A stretch of 64,000 nt of DNA, from assembly GCF_003226565.1 (NCBI RefSeq), contig NZ_QKOE01000008.1, forward strand, positions 101,643 to 165,642, read 5' to 3'. The notes under the pieces are model-generated. The model was not told the origin of the DNA. It ran no database searches and was given only the letters and a program-made list of their open reading frames with translations. Position numbers and translations under genes: made by a program. Source of the DNA: Parazoarcus communis SWub3 = DSM 12120 (GTDB taxonomy: Bacteria > Pseudomonadota > Gammaproteobacteria > Burkholderiales > Rhodocyclaceae). Below are positions 61,291 through 64,000 of the stretch, piece after piece (positions within the stretch are counted from its first letter, which is position 1; each line of letters opens with the position of its first letter).

Positions 61291-62439
61291 ATGAAGTTGA
61301 AGCACACCCTGATGGCCGCCATCGGCCTGGCTTTTGCAGCGAGCGCCGTGCACGCCGACATCAACGTCGGTGTCACGGTCTCGGCGACCGGTCCTGCTGC
61401 CTCGCTGGGCATTCCGGAAAAGAACACTTTCGCCCTGATGCCGACGACCATCGGCGGCGAGAAGGTCAATTACATCGTCCTCGATGATGCGTCGGACACG
61501 ACCACTGCGGTCAAGAACGTCCGCAAGCTGATTACCGAGAACAAGGTCGACGTCATCATCGGTTCCACTACCACGCCGAACTCGCTGGCGATGATCGACG
61601 TGGTGGCCGAGGCCGCAACGCCGATGATCTCGATGGCGGCATCCGCGCGCATCATCGAGCCGATCGATGACAAGAAGCGCTGGGTGTTCAAGACGCCGCA
61701 GAACGACGCACAGATGGCAACGGCGATCATCGAGCACATGACCAACAACAACGTGAAGACGGTCGCTTTCATCGGCTTTGCGGATGCCTATGGCGAAGGT
61801 TGGTATGAGCAGTTCAAGTCGGTGGCCGAGGCGCGCAAGCTGCAGATCGTGGCCAACGAACGCTTCAACCGCAACGACACGTCGGTGACGGGTCAGATCC
61901 TCAAGATCATCTCGTCGCGCCCTGATGCGGTACTGATTGCGGGTTCCGGCACGCCGGCCGCACTGCCGCAGAAGACCCTGAAGGAACGGGGTTATGCGGG
62001 CAAGCTGTATCAGACCCATGGCGTCGCCAACAACGATTTCCTGCGTGTCTGTGGCAAGGACTGCGAAGGCACCTTCCTGCCGGCCGGTCCAGTGCTGGTT
62101 GCGGCGCAGTTGCCGGACAGCAACCCGGTCAAGAAGCCGGCACTCGAGTACATCGCCAAGTACGAGGCTGCACATGGCAAGGGTTCGGTGTCGACCTTCG
62201 GCGCGCACGCCTGGGATGCCGGTCTGCTGATGGCAGCTGCCGTGCCCGAAGCGCTGAAGAAGGCCAAGCCGGGTACCGCCGAGTTCCGTGCGGCCATGCG
62301 TGATGCGCTCGAGAACGTGAAGGAGTTGCCGGCGGCACATGGCATCTTCAACATGAGCCCGACCGATCACCTTGGCTTCGATCAGCGCGCGCGCGTGATG
62401 GTCGAGATCAAGAACGGCACCTGGAGCCTGGTCAAGTAA
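61291..62439 (+). CDS. Branched-chain/aromatic-type ABC transporter substrate-binding protein
   Basis: 382-aa LivJ-type (periplasmic binding protein type 1) protein with a signal peptide (MKLKHTLMAAIGLAFAASAVHA). INVGVTVSATGPAASLGIPE is the typical first strand and ligand loop. AAGAGGAGGAG precedes the ATG. Immediately after paaJ on the same strand with permease genes behind it, so uptake of phenylacetate or another aromatic acid is likely, as similar systems adjoin aromatic operons. Ligand not proven. Confidence 0.9.
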   Translation: MKLKHTLMAAIGLAFAASAVHADINVGVTVSATGPAASLGIPEKNTFALMPTTIGGEKVNYIVLDDASDTTTAVKNVRKLITENKVDVIIGSTTTPNSLAMIDVVAEAATPMISMAASARIIEPIDDKKRWVFKTPQNDAQMATAIIEHMTNNNVKTVAFIGFADAYGEGWYEQFKSVAEARKLQIVANERFNRNDTSVTGQILKIISSRPDAVLIAGSGTPAALPQKTLKERGYAGKLYQTHGVANNDFLRVCGKDCEGTFLPAGPVLVAAQLPDSNPVKKPALEYIAKYEAAHGKGSVSTFGAHAWDAGLLMAAAVPEALKKAKPGTAEFRAAMRDALENVKELPAAHGIFNMSPTDHLGFDQRARVMVEIKNGTWSLVK

Positions 62440-62452
62440 GTCGCATCGTATT

Positions 62453-62478
62453 GATGCGGGGGCTTTCGCCCCCGCATC
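62453..62478 (+). terminator. Hairpin between substrate-binding and permease genes
   Basis: GATGCGGGGGC-TTTC-GCCCCCGCATC is an exact 11-bp stem 13 bases after the stop. No T-run follows, so it is probably a partial terminator or 3' protective hairpin that keeps the binding protein in excess over the permeases. Confidence 0.6.
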
Positions 62479-62555
62479 CCGCTTCGTTCGCAATAAATAT
62501 CTAGTTAGCAAGCCACACCGGTCCGCCTGGACCCAGGGTGGGGCGAGGACTCGTC

Positions 62556-63593
62556 ATGGACTTTCAAATCGCACTGCTGCTGGGGCAGGACGGCATCACC
62601 AACGGGGCGATCTACGCGCTGCTGGCGTTGGCGCTGGTGCTGGTGTTCGCGGTGACGCGGGTGATCTTCATTCCTCAGGGCGAATTCGTTGCCTTTGGCG
62701 CACTGACGCTGGCGATGATGCAGACCGGCATCGTGCCGGCCACGGTGTGGCTGCTGGTGGGCATGGGGGTGCTGGCGGCGGTGCTCGATGGGGGTGCCGC
62801 GCTCAAGTCGGGACAAACCAGAAAGCTGGTCGGCGTGGCCGGCTGGAACCTGGCCTATCCGCTGGGGCTGGCTGCGCTGCTGATGCTGCTGCCGCTCAAG
62901 GAACTGCCGATGCTCGCGCAAGTGCTGTTCGCACTGGCGATTGTGGTGCCGATGGGCCCCTTGATGTACCGCCTGGTGTACCAGCCGATCGCCTCGGCCC
63001 CGGTCCTGATCCTGCTGATCGTCTCGGTCGCCGCCCACGTCGGCATGGTGGGCCTGGGGCTGCTGTTCTTCGGTGCCGAAGGCCAGCGCACACCGCCGTT
63101 CAGCGACGTCCGCTTCGATGTCGGCCCGCTGCTGGTGTCGGGCCAGACGATCTGGGTCATCGTCGCCTCGCTTGCGCTGATCGTCGCACTCTACCTGTTC
63201 TTCGAGCGCACCATCTACGGCAAGGCCCTGCGCGCCACCGCGATCAACCGCACCGGTGCCCAGTTGATGGGGATCTCGCCCACCCTTGCCGGCAAGCTCA
63301 CCTTCCTGCTCGCCGCCTTCATCGGCGCCCTGTCGGGCGTGCTGATCGCCCCGATCACCACCATCTACTACGACACCGGCTTCCTCATTGGTCTCAAGGG
63401 CTTCGTCGCCGCCATCATCGGCGGGCTGGCGAGCTACCCGGTCGCCGCGGTCGGCGCGGTTCTGGTCGGCCTGCTCGAAGCCTTCTCCTCGTTCTGGGCC
63501 AGCGCCTACAAGGAAGTGATCGTATTCACGCTGATCATCCCGGTCCTGCTGTGGCGCTCGCTCACCAGCCATCATCTGGAAGAAGAAGAGTGA
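62556..63593 (+). CDS. LivH-type ABC permease
   Basis: 345-aa inner-membrane permease of the LIV-I/HAAT family: [20 protein letters not shown] at the N-terminus, and [20 protein letters not shown] as the ATPase-coupling loop. It is about 45-50 residues longer than usual owing to an extra segment near residues 75-125 ([15 protein letters not shown] then a hydrophobic stretch). I use ATG 62556; an earlier GTG or ATG at 62538 lacks support. Codon third-base choice shifts midway through the gene. Confidence 0.88.
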   Translation: MDFQIALLLGQDGITNGAIYALLALALVLVFAVTRVIFIPQGEFVAFGALTLAMMQTGIVPATVWLLVGMGVLAAVLDGGAALKSGQTRKLVGVAGWNLAYPLGLAALLMLLPLKELPMLAQVLFALAIVVPMGPLMYRLVYQPIASAPVLILLIVSVAAHVGMVGLGLLFFGAEGQRTPPFSDVRFDVGPLLVSGQTIWVIVASLALIVALYLFFERTIYGKALRATAINRTGAQLMGISPTLAGKLTFLLAAFIGALSGVLIAPITTIYYDTGFLIGLKGFVAAIIGGLASYPVAAVGAVLVGLLEAFSSFWASAYKEVIVFTLIIPVLLWRSLTSHHLEEEE

Positions 63594-63663
63594 GCCCCGC
63601 GTCATGACCGCCCGTCTGCCTCTCGACCCCATGCCCTCGTCTTCCGCACAAGGAGCCTCCGCC

Positions 63664-64000
63664 ATGCTCTCGCCCCGCCTCGTGCTTGGCGTCTTCCTCG
63701 GCCTGCTGCTGGTCGCCCCGCTGGTGCTGCCGCCGTTCTACGTCACCCTGCTCAACTACATCGGCCTGTACGCCATGGTCGCGCTCGGGCTGGTGCTGCT
63801 CACCGGCGTGGGCGGGCTCACCAGCTTCGGCCAGGCCGCCTTCGTCGGTCTGGGCGCCTACACCACCGGGCTGCTCACCACCGCCACCGACCTGCCCGGC
63901 TACCTGTCGTGGCTGGCCGGTTCGCCCTGGCTCGCGCTGGTCGTCGGGCTGGTATTTACCGCCGTCGTCGCCATCGTGCTCGGCTCGCTCACGCTCAAGC
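63664..64000 (+). CDS. LivM-type ABC permease, partial (cut by window end)
   Basis: Second permease of the LIV-type transporter; about 112 codons are visible before the right edge. The hydrophobic sequence contains [20 protein letters not shown] and [20 protein letters not shown], the conserved opening of LivM. ATG 63664 is preferred because AAGGAG lies 8 bases upstream; an in-frame ATG at 63604 would add 20 residues. ATPase genes (livG/livF) are expected just outside the window. Confidence 0.88.
   Translation, partial: MLSPRLVLGVFLGLLLVAPLVLPPFYVTLLNYIGLYAMVALGLVLLTGVGGLTSFGQAAFVGLGAYTTGLLTTATDLPGYLSWLAGSPWLALVVGLVFTAVVAIVLGSLTLK

Noticed and set aside
1..64000. tRNA or rRNA genes, CRISPR arrays, insertion sequences or prophage genes
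   Set aside because: No cloverleaf, regularly spaced repeats, transposase, integrase or phage-like genes were seen on either strand.

Overview
The window is high-GC DNA with densely packed, often overlapping genes. Gene content points to a betaproteobacterium of the Rhodocyclales (Azoarcus / Aromatoleum / Thauera type): a complete split-type System I cytochrome c maturation operon, a xanthomonadin-like aryl polyene pigment locus joined to dialkylresorcinol genes, and an aerobic phenylacetyl-CoA epoxidase (paa) operon followed by a branched-chain-type ABC transporter. The genus is inferred from gene content only.

Layout. 1-159: 5' end of a divergent membrane protein gene. 320-7433 (+): ccmABCDEFGHI. 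7482-8543 (-): alanine racemase. 8913-11889 (+): a periplasmic family 3 solute-binding protein next to a hybrid histidine kinase. 12019-16805 (+): first arm of the pigment locus (flavin-dependent halogenase-like oxidoreductase, XanB2-type chorismatase, MipA/OmpV protein, acyltransferase, glycosyltransferase). 16990-19867: a GNAT/alpha-beta hydrolase fusion and a diguanylate cyclase. 19962-47882 (-): the long second arm of the pigment locus. It holds a Kef-type antiporter, ketoreductase, dehydratases, ketosynthases, methyltransferase, deacetylase, a PlpD-like patatin, an MMPL exporter, a LolA-like carrier, acyltransferase, acyl ligase, two ACPs, a radical SAM protein, an ABC transporter with an embedded thioesterase, a BtrH-type protein, DarB- and DarA-like enzymes and a beta-lactamase-fold lipoprotein. 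48104-49965: TerB-like protein, exported metallo-hydrolase, cupin. 50159-61175: paa genes, with paaN-paaY leftward and paaG-I-K-A-B-C-D-E-R-J rightward. 61291-64000: substrate-binding protein and two LIV-type permeases, the last cut by the window edge.

How it fits together. The chorismatase would supply 3-hydroxybenzoate, the ligase would load it on an ACP, and the ketosynthases, ketoreductase and dehydratases would extend it into a conjugated polyene. Acyltransferases, the LolA-like protein and the MMPL exporter would place it in the envelope. DarB/DarA would make a resorcinol to which the polyene acid can be joined. From memory, a hybrid of this sort (arcuflavin) was described from Azoarcus sp. 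BH72, so the core is probably known. The extra genes (radical SAM, KS with a long C-terminal extension, BtrH-like protein, 132-aa unknown, thioesterase inside an ABC transporter, PlpD-like patatin, antiporter) are the least explained part. In the paa region the paaN-paaG spacer carries an exact FNR-type box 12 bp from a TetR-type palindrome, which suggests combined oxygen and phenylacetyl-CoA control.
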